Source: Chamaelirium japonicum | Taxonomy: Eukaryota; Streptophyta; Magnoliopsida; Liliales; Melanthiaceae | Length of the DNA: 64,000 bases | Assembly: GCA_947650365.1 (NCBI GenBank) | Contig: CANTAL010000126.1 | Coordinates: 682,001 to 746,000 of the forward strand | Reading direction: 5' to 3' | Shown here: positions 27,383-41,967 of the stretch, one piece after another | Layout: every line of letters begins with the position of its first letter | Position numbering within the stretch: position 1 is the first letter of the stretch | Position numbers and translations under genes: made by a program | Notes under the pieces: model-generated | What the model was told of the DNA's origin: nothing | The model's input: the letters and a program-made list of their open reading frames with translations, nothing else | Databases searched by the model: none

Positions 27383-28980
27383 TCATTCACATGAATGTAT
27401 CCATTCGTACGAATGAATTAGAATAGATTGCGAATGAATTAGAATGGATCATACGAATGAATTAGAATAGATCGTATGAATGAATTAGAATGGATCGTAC
27501 GAATGAATTAGAATGGATCGTGCGAATGAATTCGAATGGATCGTAGTATCCATTCTAATTCATTCATACAATCCATTCTAATTCATTCGTACGATCCATT
27601 CTAATTCATTCGTAGGATCCGTTCTAATTCATTCGTACGATCCATTCTAATTCATTCGTATGATCCATTCTAATTCATTCGTCTGATCCATTCTAATTCA
27701 TTCGTACGATCCATTCTAATTCATTCGTACGATCCATTCTAATTCATTCGTACGATCCATTCTAATTCATTCGTATGATCCATTCTAATTAATTCGTATG
27801 ATCCATTCTAATTCATTCGTACGATCCATTCTAATTTATTCGTACGATCCATTCTAATTCATTCGCACAATCCATTCTATTTCATTCGTACGATCCATTC
27901 TTACACATTGGTACGATCCATTCTAATTCATTCGCACGAATATATCCATTCTAATTCATTCGTACGAATCCATTCTAATTCAATCGTATAATCCATTCTA
28001 TTTCATTCGTACGATCCATTCTTACTCATTCGTATGATCCATTCTAATTCATTCGCACGAATGTATCCATTCTAAATCATTCGTACGATCCATTCTAATT
28101 CATTCGTACGATCCATTCTAAATCATTCGTACAATCCATTCTATTTCATTCGTACGATCAATTCTAATTCATTAGCACGATCCATTCTAATTCATTCGTA
28201 CGATCCATTCAAATTCATTCGCACGATCTATTCTAATTCATTCGTACAATCCATTCTATTTCATTCGTACGATCCATTCTTACTCATTCGTATGATCCAT
28301 TCTAATTCATTCGCACGAATGTATCCATTCTAATCCATTCGTACGATCCATTCTAATCCATTCGTACGATCCATTCTAATTCATTCGCTTGAATGTAACC
28401 ATTCTAATTCATTCATTTGATCCATTCTAATTCATTCGTACGATCCATTCTAATTCATTCGTCCGATCCATTCTAATTCATTCGCACGAATGTATCCATT
28501 CTAAACCATTCATACGATCCATTCTAATTTATTTGTACGATCCATTCTAATTCATTCGTAAGATCCATTCTAATTCATTCGTACGATCCATTCTAATTCA
28601 TTCGTACGATCCATTCTAATTCATTCGCACGAATGTATCCATTCTAGTTCATTCGTACGATCCATTCTAATTCATTCGTACGATCCATTCTAATTCATTC
28701 GCCCGATCCATTCTTATTCATTCGTACGATCCATTCTAATTCATTCATACGATCCATTCTAATTTATTCGTACGATCCATTCTAATTCATTCGCACAAAT
28801 GTATCCATTCTAATTCATTCGTACGATCCATTCTAATTCATTCGCACGATCCATTCTAATTCATTCGCACGATCTATTCTAATTCATTCGCATGAATGTA
28901 ACCATTCTAATTCATTCGTACGATCCATTCTAATTCATTCGTGCGATCCATTCTAATTCTTTCACACGATCCATTCTAAT
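27383..28980. repeat. Higher-order repeat, copy 1 (about 1.6 kb)
   Basis: First copy of an ordered set of unit variants. It starts at TCATTCACATG, enters a 137-bp R insert at 27409-27545 marked by AATAGATTGCGAATG, then runs in F. The diagnostic variant CGCTTGAATGTAACC lies near 28385. Length is 1,598 bp, measured to the same start point in the next copy. Confidence 0.8.
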
Positions 28981-30939
28981 TCATTCACACGAATGTATCC
29001 ATTCGTACGAATGAATTAGAATAGATTGCGAATGAATTAGAATGGATCATACGAATGAATTAGAATGGATCGTATGAATGAATTAGAATGGATCGTACGA
29101 ATGATTTAGAATGGATCGTGCGAATGTATTCGAATGGATCGTACGATCCATTCTAATTCATTCATACAATCCATTCTAATTCATTCGCACGAATGTATCC
29201 ATTCTAATCCATTCGTACGATCCATTCTAATCCATTCGTACGATCCATTCTAATTCATTCGCACAAATGTATCCATTCTAATTCATTCGTACGATCCATT
29301 CTAATTCATTCGTACGATCCGTTCTAATTCATTCGTACGATCCATTCTAATTCATTCGTATGATCCATTCTAATTAATTCGTCTGATCCATTCTAATTCA
29401 TTCCTACGATCCATTCTAATTCATTCGTACGATCCATTCTAGTTCATTCGTACGATCCATTCTAATTAATTCGTATGATCCATTCTAATTCATTCGTACG
29501 ATCCATTCTAATTCATTCGTACGATCCATTCTAATTCATTCGCACAATCCATTCTATTTCATTCGTACGATCCATTCTTACTCATTGGTACGATCCATTC
29601 TAATTCATTCGCACGAATGTATCCATTCTAATTCATTCGTACGAATCCATTCTAATTCATTCGTACAATCCATTCTATTTCATTCGTACGATCCATTCTT
29701 ACTCATTTGTATTATCCATTCTAATTCATTTGCACGAATGTATCCATTCTAAATCATTCGTACGATCCATTCTAATTCATTCGTACGATCCATTCTAAAT
29801 CATTCGTACAATCCATTCTATTTCATTCGTACGATCAATTCTAATTCATTAGCACGATCCATTCTAATTTATTCGTACGATCCATTCAAATTCATTCGCA
29901 CGATCCATTCTAATTCATTCGTACAATCCATTCTATTTCATTCGTACGATCCATTCTTACTCATTCGTATTATCCATTCTAATTCATTCGCACGAATGTA
30001 TCCATTCTAATCCATTCGTACGATCCATTCTAATCCATTCGTACTATCCATTCTAATTCATTCGCATGAATGTAACCATTCTAATTCATTTGTACGATCC
30101 ATTCTAATTCATTCGTCCGATCCATTCTAATTCATTCGCACGAATGTATCCATTCTAAACCATTCATACGATCCATTCTAATTTATTCGTACGATCCATT
30201 CTAATTCATTCGTAAGATCCATTCTAATTCATTCGTACGATCCATTCTAATTCATTCGTACGATCCATTCTAATTCATTCGCACGAATGTATCCATTCTA
30301 GTTCATTCGTACGATCCATTGTAATTCATTCGTACGATCTATTCTAATTCATTCGCACGATCCATTCTAATTCATTCGTATGATCCATTCTAATTCATTC
30401 ATACGATCCATTCTAATTCATTCGTACGATCCATTCTAATTCATTCGCACAAATGTATCCATTCTAATTCATTCGTACGATCCATTCTAATTCATTCGCA
30501 CGATCCATTCTAATTCATTCGCACGATCTATTCTAATTCATTCGCATGAATGTAACCATTCTAATTCATTCGTACGATCCATTCTAATTCATTCGTACGA
30601 TCCATTCTAATTCTTTCACACGATCCATTCTAATTCATTCACCCGATTGTATCCATTCATACGAATGAATTAGAATAGATTGCGAATGAATTAGAATGGA
30701 TCATACGAATGAATTAGAATGGATCGTATGAATGAATTAGAATGGATCGTACGAATGAATTAGAATGGATCGTGCGAATGAATTCGAATGGATCGTACGA
30801 TCCATTCTAATTCATTCATACAATCCATTCTAATTCATTCGCACGAATGTATCCATTCTAATCCATTTGTACGATCCATTCTAATCCATTCGTACGATCC
30901 ATTCTAATTCATTCGCACAAATGTATCCATTCTAATTCA
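28241..30939. repeat. 2.7-kb tandem segmental duplication, left unit
   Basis: Every landmark in this stretch recurs 2,699 bp downstream: TTCGTACAAT at 28241 and 30940, the R-insert entry at 28981 and 31680. The offset is constant over at least the first 740 bp and grows to 2,723 by 30635/33358, because of one added 23-bp unit plus one base. It overlaps higher-order copies 1 to 3. Confidence 0.8.
28981..30634. repeat. Higher-order repeat, copy 2 (about 1.65 kb)
   Basis: Same order of variants as copy 1, with the R insert at 29007-29138. It carries CGCATGAATGTAACC where copies 1 and 3 have CGCTTG. It lacks one 23-bp unit that copy 4 has near 32790, which explains most of the length difference (1,654 against 1,678 bp). 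Confidence 0.82.
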
Positions 30940-31679
30940 TTCGTACAATCCATTCTATTTCATTCGTACGATCCATTCTTACTCATTCGTATGATCCATT
31001 CTAATTCATTCGCACGAATGTATCCATTCTAATCCATTCGTACGATCCATTCTAATCCATTCGTACGATCCATTCTAATTCATTCGCTTGAATGTAACCA
31101 TTCTAATTCATTCATTTGATCCATTCTAATTCATTCGTACGATCCATTCTAATTCATTCGTCCGATCCATTCTAATTCATTCGCACGAATGTATCCATTC
31201 TAAACCATTCATACGATCCATTCTAATTTATTTGTACGATCCATTCTAATTCATTCGTAAGATCCATTCTAATTCATTCGTACGATCCATTCTAATTCAT
31301 TCGTACGATCCATTCTAATTCATTCGCACGAATGTATCCATTCTAGTTCATTCATACGATCCATTCTAATTCATTCGTACGATCCATTCTAATTCATTCG
31401 CACGATCCATTCTTATTCATTCGTACGATCCATTCTAATTCATTCATACGATCCATTCTAATTTATTCGTACGATCCATTCTAATTCATTCGCACAAATG
31501 TATCCATTCTAATTCATTCGTACGATCCATTCTAATTCATTCGCACGATCCATTCTAATTCATTCGCACGATCTATTCTAATTCATTCGCATGAATGTAA
31601 CCATTCTAATTCATTCGTACGATCCATTCTAATTCATTCGTGCGATCCATTCTAATTCTTTCACACGATCCATTCTAAT
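30635..31679. repeat. Higher-order repeat, copy 3, internally shortened (1,045 bp)
   Basis: It starts like the other copies, with the R insert at 30662-30798. At about 30940 it jumps to text matching copy 1 from 28241 on, including CGCTTGAATGTAACC. The shortening of roughly 600 bp is the breakpoint of the 2.7-kb tandem duplication rather than a simple deletion. Confidence 0.8.
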
Positions 31680-33665
31680 TCATTCACACGAATGTATCCA
31701 TTCGTACGAATGAATTAGAATAGATTGCGAATGAATTAGAATGGATCATACGAATGAATTAGAATGGATCGTATGAATGAATTAGAATGGATCGTACGAA
31801 TGATTTAGAATGGATCGTGTGAATGTATTCGAATGGATCGTACGATCCATTCTAATTCATTCATACAATCCATTCTAATTCATTCGCACGAATGTATCCA
31901 TTCTAATCCATTCGTACGATCAATTCTAATCCATTCGTACGATCCATTCTAATTCATTCGCACAAATGTATCCATTCTAATTCATTCGTACGATCCATTC
32001 TAATTCATTCGTACGATCCGTTCTAATTCATTCGTACGATCCATTCTAATTCATTCGTATGATCCATTCTAATTAATTCGTCTGATCCATTCTAATTCAT
32101 TCCTACGATCCATTCTAATTCATTCGTACGATCCATTCTAGTTCATTCGTACGATCCATTCTAATTAATTCGTATGATCCATTCTAATTCATTCGTACGA
32201 TCCATTCTAATTCATTCGTACGATCCATTCTAATTCATTCGCACAATCCATTCTATTTCATTCGTACGATCCATTCTTACTCATTGGTACGATCCATTCT
32301 AATTCATTCGCACGAATGTATCCATTCTAATTCATTCGTACGAATCCATTCTAATTCATTCGTACAATCCATTCTATTTCATTCGTACGATCCATTATTA
32401 CTCATTCGTATTATCCATTCTAATTCATTTGCACGAATGTATCCATTCTAAATCATTCGTACGATCCATTCTAATTCATTCGTACGATCCATTCTAAATC
32501 ATTCGTACAATCCATTCTATTTCATTCGTACGATCAATTCTAATTCATTAGCACGATCCATTCTAATTTATTCGTACGATCCATTCAAATTCATTCGCAC
32601 GATCCATTCTAATTCATTCGTACAATCCATTCTATTTCATTCGTACGATCCATTCTTACTCATTCGTATTATCCATTCTAATTCATTCGCACGAATGTAT
32701 CCATTCTAATCCATTCGTACGATCCATTCTAATCCATTCGTACTATCCATTCTAATTCATTCGCATGAATGTAACCATTCTAATTCATTCATTTGATCCA
32801 TTCTAATTCATTCGTACGATCCATTCTAATTCATTCGTCCGATCCATTCTAATTCATTCGCACGAATGTATCCATTCTAAACCATTCATACGAATCCATT
32901 CTAATTTATTCGTACGATCCATTCTAATTCATTCGTAAGATCCATTCTAATTCATTCGTACGATCCATTCTAATTCATTCGTACGATCCATTCTAATTCA
33001 TTCGCACGAATGTATCCATTCTAGTTCATTCGTACGATCCATTGTAATTCATTCGTACGATCTATTCTAATTCATTCGCACGATCCATTCTAATTCATTC
33101 GTATGATCCATTCTAATTCATTCATACGATCCATTCTAATTCATTCGTACGATCCATTCTAATTCATTCGCACAAATGTATCCATTCTAATTCATTCGTA
33201 CGATCCATTCTAATTCATTCGCACGATCCATTCTAATTCATTTGCACGATCTATTCTAATTCATTCGCATGAATGTAACCATTCTAATTCATTCGTACGA
33301 TCCATTCTAATTCATTCGTACGATCCATTCTAATTCTTTCACACGATCCATTCTAATTCATTCACACGATTGTATCCATTCGTACGAATGAATTAGAATA
33401 GATTGCGAATGAATTAGAATGGATCATACGAATGAATTAGAATGGATCGTATGAATGAATTAGAATGGATCGTACGAATGAATTAGAATGGATCGTGCGA
33501 ATGAATTCGAATGGATCGTACGATCCATTCTAATTCATTCATACAATCCATTCTAATTCATTCGCACGAATGTATCCATTCTAATCCATTCGTACGATCC
33601 ATTCTAATCCATTCGTACGATCCATTCTAATTCATTCGCACAAATGTATCCATTCTAATTCATTC
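30940..33665. repeat. 2.7-kb tandem segmental duplication, right unit
   Basis: Right-hand copy of 28241-30939. The likeness continues to about 33665, where the left unit has already joined the right one and the two texts part. The few differences I saw in spot checks are mostly C/T or G/A changes at CpG, plus the 23-bp unit gain near 32790. Confidence 0.78.
31680..33357. repeat. Higher-order repeat, copy 4 (1,678 bp)
   Basis: Nearly identical to copy 2. In the first 180 bp I see one difference, GTGTG for GTGCG at a CpG. R insert at 31705-31840. One extra 23-bp unit lies near 32790, and one extra A at about 32894 (ATACGAATCC) shifts the spacing by one base. Confidence 0.82.
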
Positions 33666-34920
33666 GTACGATCCATTCTAATTCATTCGTACGATCCGTT
33701 CTAATTCATTCGTACAATCCATTCTAATTCATTCGTATGATCCATTCTAATTAATTCGTCAGATCCATTCTAATTCATTCGTACGATTCATTCTAATTCA
33801 TTCATACGATCCATTCTAATTCATTCATATGATCCATTCTAATTAATTCGTATGATCCATTCTAATTCATTCGTACGATCCATTCTAATTCATTCGTACG
33901 ATCCATCCTAATTCATTCGCACAATCCATTCTATTTCATTCGTACGATCCATTCTTACTCATTGGTACGATCCATTCTAATTCATTCCCACGAATGTATC
34001 CATTCTAATTCATTCATACGAATCCATTCTAATTCATTCGTACAATCCATTCTATTTCATTCGTACGATCCATTCTTACTCATTCGTATGATCCATTCTA
34101 ATTCATTCGCACGAATATATCCATTCTAAATCATTCGTACGATCCATTCTAATTCATTCGTACGATCCATTCTAAATCATTCGTACAATCCATTCTATTT
34201 CATTCGTACGATCAATTCTAATTTATTAGCACGATCCATTCTAATTCATTCGTACGATCCATTCAAATTCATTCGCACGATACATTCTAATTCATTCGTA
34301 CAATCCATTCTATTTCATTCGTACGATCCATTCTTACTCATTCGTATGATCCATTCTAATTCATTCGCACGAATGTATCCATTCTAATCCATTCGTACGA
34401 TCCATTCTAATCCATTCGTACGATCCATTCTAATTCATTCGCATGAATGTAACCATTCTAATTCATTCATTTGATCCATTCTAATTCATTCGTATGATCC
34501 ATTCTAATTCATTCGTCCGATCCATTCTAATTCATTCGCACGAATGTATCCATTCTAAACCATTCATACGATCCATTCTAATTTATTCGTACGATCCATT
34601 CTAATTAATTCGTAAGATCCATTCTAATTCATTCGTACGATCCATTCTAATTCATTCGTACGATCCATTCTAATTCATTCGCACGAATGTATCCATTCTA
34701 GTTCATTCGTACGATCCATTCTAATTCATTCGTACGATCCATTCTAATTCATTCGCACGATCCATTCTAATTCATTCGTACGATCCATTCTAATTCATTC
34801 ATACGATCCATTCTAATTCATTCGTACGATCCATTCTAATTCATTCGCACAAATGTATCCATTCTAATTCATTCGTACGATCCATTCTAATTCATTCGCA
34901 CGATCCATTCTAATTCATTC
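33358..34920. repeat. Higher-order repeat, copy 5 (truncated on the right)
   Basis: Starts with the R insert at 33384-33521 and follows copies 2 and 4 until about 34920. There the others continue GCACGATCTATTC and this copy passes into a different variant order. The last roughly 100 bp of the unit are therefore missing. Confidence 0.78.
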
Positions 34921-37900
34921 ATACGATCCATTCTAATTCATTCACACGAATGTATCCATTCTAATTCATTCATACGATCCATTCTAATTCATTCGTACGA
35001 TCCATTCTAATTCACTCATACGATCCATTCTAATACATTCATACGATCCATTCTAATTCATTTGCACGAATATATCCATTCTAATTCATTCGTACGATCC
35101 ATTCTAATTCCTTCGTACGATCCATTCTAATTCAATCGTACGATCTATTCTATTTCATTCGTACGATCCATTCTTACTCATTCGTACGATCCATTCTAAT
35201 TCATTCGTCCGATCCATTCTAATTCATTCGCACGAATGTATCCATTCTAATTCATTCGTACGATCCATTCTAATTCATTCGTACGATCCAGTCTAATTCA
35301 TTCGCACGATCCATTCTAATTCATTCGTACGATCCATTCTAATTCTTTCACACGATCCATTTTAATTCATTCGTACGATCCATTCTAATTCATTCGCACG
35401 ATCCATTCTAATTCATTCATACGATCCATTCTAATTCATTCATACGATCCATATTAATTCATTCGCACAAATGTATCTATTCTAATTCATTCGTACGATC
35501 CATTCTAATTCATTCGCATGATTCATTCTAATTCATTCGTACGATCCATTCTAATTCATTCGTACGATCCATTCTAATTCATTCGTATGATCCATTCTAA
35601 TTAATTCGTATGATCCATTCTAATTCATTCGTATATTCCATTCTAATTCATTAGCACGATCCATTCATTCGTACGAATGAATTAGAATGGATTGTGCGAA
35701 TGAATTAGAATGGATCGTATGAATGAATAAGAATGGATCGTACGAATGAATTAGAATGGATCGTGCGAATGAATTAGCATGAATCGTACGAATGTATTAG
35801 AATGGATCGTACGAATGAATTAGAATGAATCGTACGATCCATTCTAATTCATTCGTTCGATCCATTCTAATTCATTCGCACGAATGTATCCATTCTAGTT
35901 CATTCGTACGATCCATTCTAATTCATTCGTACGATCCATTCTAATTCATTCGCACGATCCATTCTAATTCATTCGTACGATCCATTCTAATTCATTCGCA
36001 CGAATGTATCCATTCTAGCTCATTCGTACGATCCATTCTAATTCATTCGTACGATCCATTCTAATTCATTCGCACGAATATATCCATTCTAATTCTTTCG
36101 TATGATGCATTCTAATTCATTCGTACGATCCATTCTAATTCATTCATTTGATCCATTCTAATTCATTCGTACGATCCATTCTAATTCATTCGTCCGATCC
36201 ATTCTAATTTATTCGCACGAATGTATCCATTCTAATTCATTCGTACTATCCATTCTAATTCATTCGTACGATCCATTCTAATTCATTCGTACGATCCATT
36301 CTAATTCATTAGCACGATCCATGCTAATTCATTCGTTCGATCAATTCTAATTCATTAGCACGATTCATTCTAATTCATTCGTACGATCCATTCTAATTCA
36401 TTCGCACGATCCATTCTAATTCATTCATAGGATCCATTCTAATTCATTCATACAATCCATTCTAATTCATTCGCACGATCCATTCTAATTCATTCATAGG
36501 ATCCATTCTAATTCATTCATACAATCCATTCTAATTCATTCGCACGAATGTATCCATTCTAATTCATTCGTACGATCAGTTCTAATTCATTCACAAAATC
36601 TATTCTAATTCATTCATACGATCCATTCTAATTCATTCACACGAATATATCCATTCTAATTCATTCAAACGATCCACTCTAATTCATTCGTACGATCCAT
36701 TCTAATTCACTCATACGATCCATTCTAATATATTCATACGATCCATTCTAATTCATTTACACGAATATATCCATTCTAATTTATTCGTACGATCCATTCT
36801 AATTCCTTCGTACGATCCATTCTAATTCATTCGTACAATCTATTCTATTTCATTCATATGATCCATTCTTACTCATTCGTATGATCCATTCTAGTTCATT
36901 CATCCGATCCATTCTAATTCATTCGCACGAATGTATCCATTCTAATTCATTCATTCGATCAATTCTAATTCATTAGCACGATCCATTCTAATTCATTCGT
37001 ACGATCCATTCTAATTCATTCGCACGATCCATTCTAATTCATTCGTAAGATCCATTCTAATTCATTCGTACGATCCATTCTAATTCATTCGTACGATCCA
37101 TTCTAATTCATTCGCACAAATGTATCCATTCTAGTTCATTCATATGATCCATTGTAATTCATTCATACAATCCATTCTAATTTATTCGCACGAATGTATC
37201 CATTCTAATTCATTCGTACGATCAGTTCTAATTCATTCGTGCGAATGAATTAGAATGGATCCACCGAATGAGTTAGAATGGATCATACGAATGAATTAGA
37301 ATGGATTGTACGAATGAATTAGAATGGATTGTGCGAATGAATTAGAATGGATCGTATGAATGAATAAGAATGGATCGTACGAATGAATTAGAATGGATCG
37401 TACGAATGAATTAGAATGGATACATTCGTGCGAATGAATTAGAATGGATCATACGAATGAGTAAGAATGGATCGTACGAATGAAATAGAATGGATTGTAC
37501 GAACGAATTAGAATGGATTCGTACGAATGAATTAGAATGGGTACATTCGTGAGAATGAATTAGAATGGATCATACGAATGAGTAAGAATGGATCGTACGA
37601 ATGAAATAGAATAGATTGTACGAATGAATTAGAATGGATCCTACGAATGAATTAGAATAGATCGTGTGAAAGAATTAGAATGGATTGTATGAATGAATTA
37701 GAATGAATTTGTACAATACATTCGAATTCATTCGCACGATCCATTCTAATTCATTCATACGATCCATTCTAATTCATTCATACAATCCATTCTAATTCTT
37801 TCACACGATCCATTCTAATTCATTCGTAGGATCCATTCTAATTCATTCGTACAATCTATTCTATTTCATTCGTACGATCCATTTTTACTCATTCGTATGA

Positions 37901-38776
37901 TCCATTCTAATTCATTCGGACGAATGTATCCATTCTAATTTATTCGTATGATCCATTCTAATTCATTCGTATGATCCATTCTAATTCATTCGTCCGATCC
38001 ATTCTAATTCATTCGCACGAATGTATCCATTCTAATTCATTTGTACGATCCATTCTAATTCATTCGTACGATCCATTCTAATTTATTCGTACGATCCATT
38101 CTAATTCATTCGCACGAATGTATCCATTCTAGTTCATTCGTAGGATCCATTCTAATTCATTCGTACGATCCATTCTAATTCATTCGCACGATCCACTCTA
38201 ATTCATTCGTACGATCCATTCTAATTCATTCATACGATCCATTCTAATTCATTCGTACGATCCATTCTAATTCATTCGCACAAATGTATCCATTATAATT
38301 CATTCGTACTATCCATTCTAATTCATTCGTACGATCCATTCTAATTCATTCGCACGATCCACTCTAATTCATTCGTACGATCCATTCTAATTCATTCATA
38401 TGATCCATTCTAATTCATTCGTACGATCCATTCTAATTCATTCGCACAAATGTATCCATTCTAATTCATTCGTACGATCCATTCTAATTCATTCGTACGA
38501 TCCATTCTAATTCATTCGCACGAATGTATCCATTCTAATTCATTCCTACGATCCATTCTAATTCATTCGTACGATCCATTCTAATTAATTCGTACGATCC
38601 ATTCTAATTCATTCGTATGATCCATTCTAATTCATTCGTACGATCCATTCTTACTCATTCGTACGATCCATTCTAATTCCTTCGTACGATCCATTCTAAT
38701 TCCTTCGTACGATCCATTCTAATTCATTCGCAAGATCCATTCTAATTCTTTCATACAATCCAGTCTAATTCTTTCG
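34921..38776 (+). repeat. Satellite, mainly F
   Basis: F to 35668, R 35669-35832, F 35833-37238, R 37239-37712, F 37713-38776. Near 36410-36540 a pair of units (AGGATCCATTC then CATACAATCC) is directly duplicated. The R block at 37239 opens with the CCACCGAATGAGTTAG variant shared with 19982. Confidence 0.88.
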
Positions 38777-41700
38777 TGCGAATGAATTAGAATGGATTAT
38801 GAATGAATTAGAATGGATCGTACGAATGAATTAGAATGGATCATACAAATTAATTAGAATGGATCATACGAATGAATTAGAATGGATCGTACGAATGAAT
38901 TAGAATGGATCGTAAGAATGAATTAGAATGGATCGTGCGAATGAATTAGAATGGATCGTACGAATGAATTAGAATGGATCGTGCGAATGAATTAGAATGG
39001 ATCGTATTAATGAATTAGAATGGATCGTGTGAAAGAATTAGAATGGATCGTACGAATGAATTAGAATGGATCGTGCGAATGAATTAGAATGGATCGTACA
39101 AATGAATTAGAATGGATACATTTGTGCGAATGAATTAGAACGGATCGTACAAATGAATTAGAATGGATCGTATGTATGAATTAGAATGGATCGTACGAGT
39201 GAATTAGAATGGATCGTGCGAATGAATTAGAATGGATCGTACGAATGAATTAGAATGGATCGTACGAATGAACTAGAATGGATACATTCGTGCGAATGAA
39301 TTAGAATGGATCGTACGAATGAATTAGAATGGATCGTACGAATGAATTAGAATGGATCGTAGGAATGAATTAGAATGGATCGTACGAATGAATTAGAATG
39401 GATACATTCGTGCGAATGAATTAGAACGGATCGTACGAATGAATTAGAATGGATCGTACGAATAAATTAGAATGGATACATTCGTCCGAATGAATTAGAA
39501 TGGATCGTACGAATAAATTAGAATGGATACATTCGTCCGAATGAATTAGAATGGATCATACGAATGAGTAAGAATGGATCGTACGAATGAAATAAAATAG
39601 ATTGTACGAATTAATTAGAATGGATTCATACGAATGAATTAGAATGGATACATTTGTGCGAATGAATTAGAATGGATCGTACCAATGAGTAAGAATGGAT
39701 CGTACGAATGAAATAGAATGGATTGTGCGAATGAATTAGAGTGGATCGTACGAATGAATTAGAATGGATCGTGTGAAAGAATTAGAATGGATTGTATGAA
39801 TGAATTAGAATAGATCGTAATAGATACATTCGTGCGAATGAATTAGAATGGATCGTATGTACGAATGAATTAGAATGGATACATTCGTGCGAATGAATTA
39901 GAATGGATCGTACGAATGAATTAGAATGGATCGTGTGAATGAATTAGAATGGATCGTACGAATGAATTAGAATGGATCGTACGAATAGATTAGAATGGAT
40001 CCTACGAATGGATTAGAATGGATACCTTTGTGCATTTGAATTAGAATGGATCGTACGAATGAATTAGAATGGATCATATGAATGAATTAGAATGGATCGT
40101 GCGAATGAATTCGAATGGATCGTACAAATTCATTCTAATCATTCATACAATCCATTCTAATTCTTTCACACGATCCATTCTAATTCATTCGTACGTTCCA
40201 TTCTAATTCATTAGCACGATCCATGCTAATTCATTCGTTCGATCAATTCTAATTCATTAGCACGATCCATTCTAACTCATTCGTACGATCCATTCTAAAT
40301 CATTCGCACGATCCATTCTAATTCATTCATAGGATCCATTCTAATTCATTCATACGAACTATTCTAATTCTTTCGCACGAATGTATCCATTCTAATTCAT
40401 TCGCACGAATGTATCCATTCTAATTCATTTGTACGATCCATTCTAATTCATTCGTACGATCCATTCTAATTCATTCGTACGATCCATTCTAATTCATTCA
40501 TACGATCTATTCTAATTCATTCATACAATCCATTCTAATTCTTTCACACGATCCATTCTAATTCATTTGTACGATCCATTCTAATTTATTCGCACAATCC
40601 ATTCTATTTCATTCGTACGATCCATTCTTACTTATTGGTACGATCCATTCAAATTCATTTGCACGAATGTATCCATTCTAATTCATTCGTATGAATTCAT
40701 TCTAATTCATTCGTACAATCTATTCTACTTCATTCGTACGATCCATTCTTACTCATTCATATGATCCATTCTAATTCATTCGGACGAATGTATCCATTCT
40801 AATTTATTCGTACGATCCATTCTAATTCATTCGTACGATCCATTCTAATTCATTTGTACGATCCATTCTAATTCATTCGTCCGATCCATTCTAATTCATT
40901 CGCATGAATGTATCCATTCTAATTCATTCGTACGGTCCATTCTAATTCATTCGCACAATCCATTCTATTTCATTCGTACGATCCATTCTTACTCATTCGT
41001 ATGATCCATTTTGGATACATTCGTGCGAATGAATTAGGATGGATCATACGAATGAGTAAGAATGGATCGTACGAATGAAATAGAATGGATTGTACGAATG
41101 AATTAGAATGGATCGTACGATTGAATTAGAATGGATCGTGTGAAAGAATTAGAATGGATTGTATGAATGAATTAGAATGGATCGTACGAATGAATTGGAA
41201 TGGATCGTATTAGTGAATTAGAATGGATACGAAGGAATTAGAATGGATCGTACGAAGGAATTAGAATGGATCATACGAATGAAATAGAATGGATCGTACG
41301 AAGGAATTAGAATGGATTGTACGAAGGAATTAGAATGGATCGTACGAATGAAGTAGAATGGATATTTTCGTGCAAATGAATTAGAATGGATCGTATGAAT
41401 GAATTAGAATGGATCGTATGAGTGAATTAGAACGGATAGTACGAATGCAGTAGAATGGATCGTATGAATGAATTAGAATGGATACATTCGTGCGAATGAA
41501 TTAGAATAGATTGTATGAATGAATTAGAATAGATTGTGCGAATGAATTAGAATAGATCGTACGAATGAATTAGAATGGATACATTCGTGCGAATAAATTA
41601 GAATGGATTGTATGAATGAATTAGACTGGATCGTACGAATGAATTAGAATGGATCGTACGAATGAATTAGAATAGATTGTGCGAATGAATTAGAATGGAT

Positions 41701-41967
41701 CGTGCGAATGAATTAGAGAGAATGGATTGTACGAATAAATTAGAATGGATACATTCGTCCGAATGAATTAGAATGGATCATACGAATGAGTAAGAATGGA
41801 TCGTACGAATGAAATAGAATAGATTGTACGAATGAATTAGAATGGATCCTACGAATGAATTAGAATGGATCGTGTGAAAGAATTAGAATGGATTGTATGA
41901 ATGAATTAGAATGGATCGTATGAATGAATTAGAATGGATCGTGCGAATGAATTCGAATGGATCGTAC
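38777..41967. repeat. Satellite, R-F-R
   Basis: R 38777-40128, F 40129-41010, R 41011-41967. The F block opens with the same variant order as 9997, 13497, 22764 and 25659. The edge at 41010 reads ATCCATTTTGGATACATTC, a diverged form of the ATCCATTATGGAT switch. Confidence 0.88.

Noticed and set aside
27383-34920. CRISPR-like array (regular repeats)
   Set aside because: There are no unique spacers between repeats. The whole unit is repeated and mixed in orientation, and the context is a eukaryotic retrotransposon and satellite.
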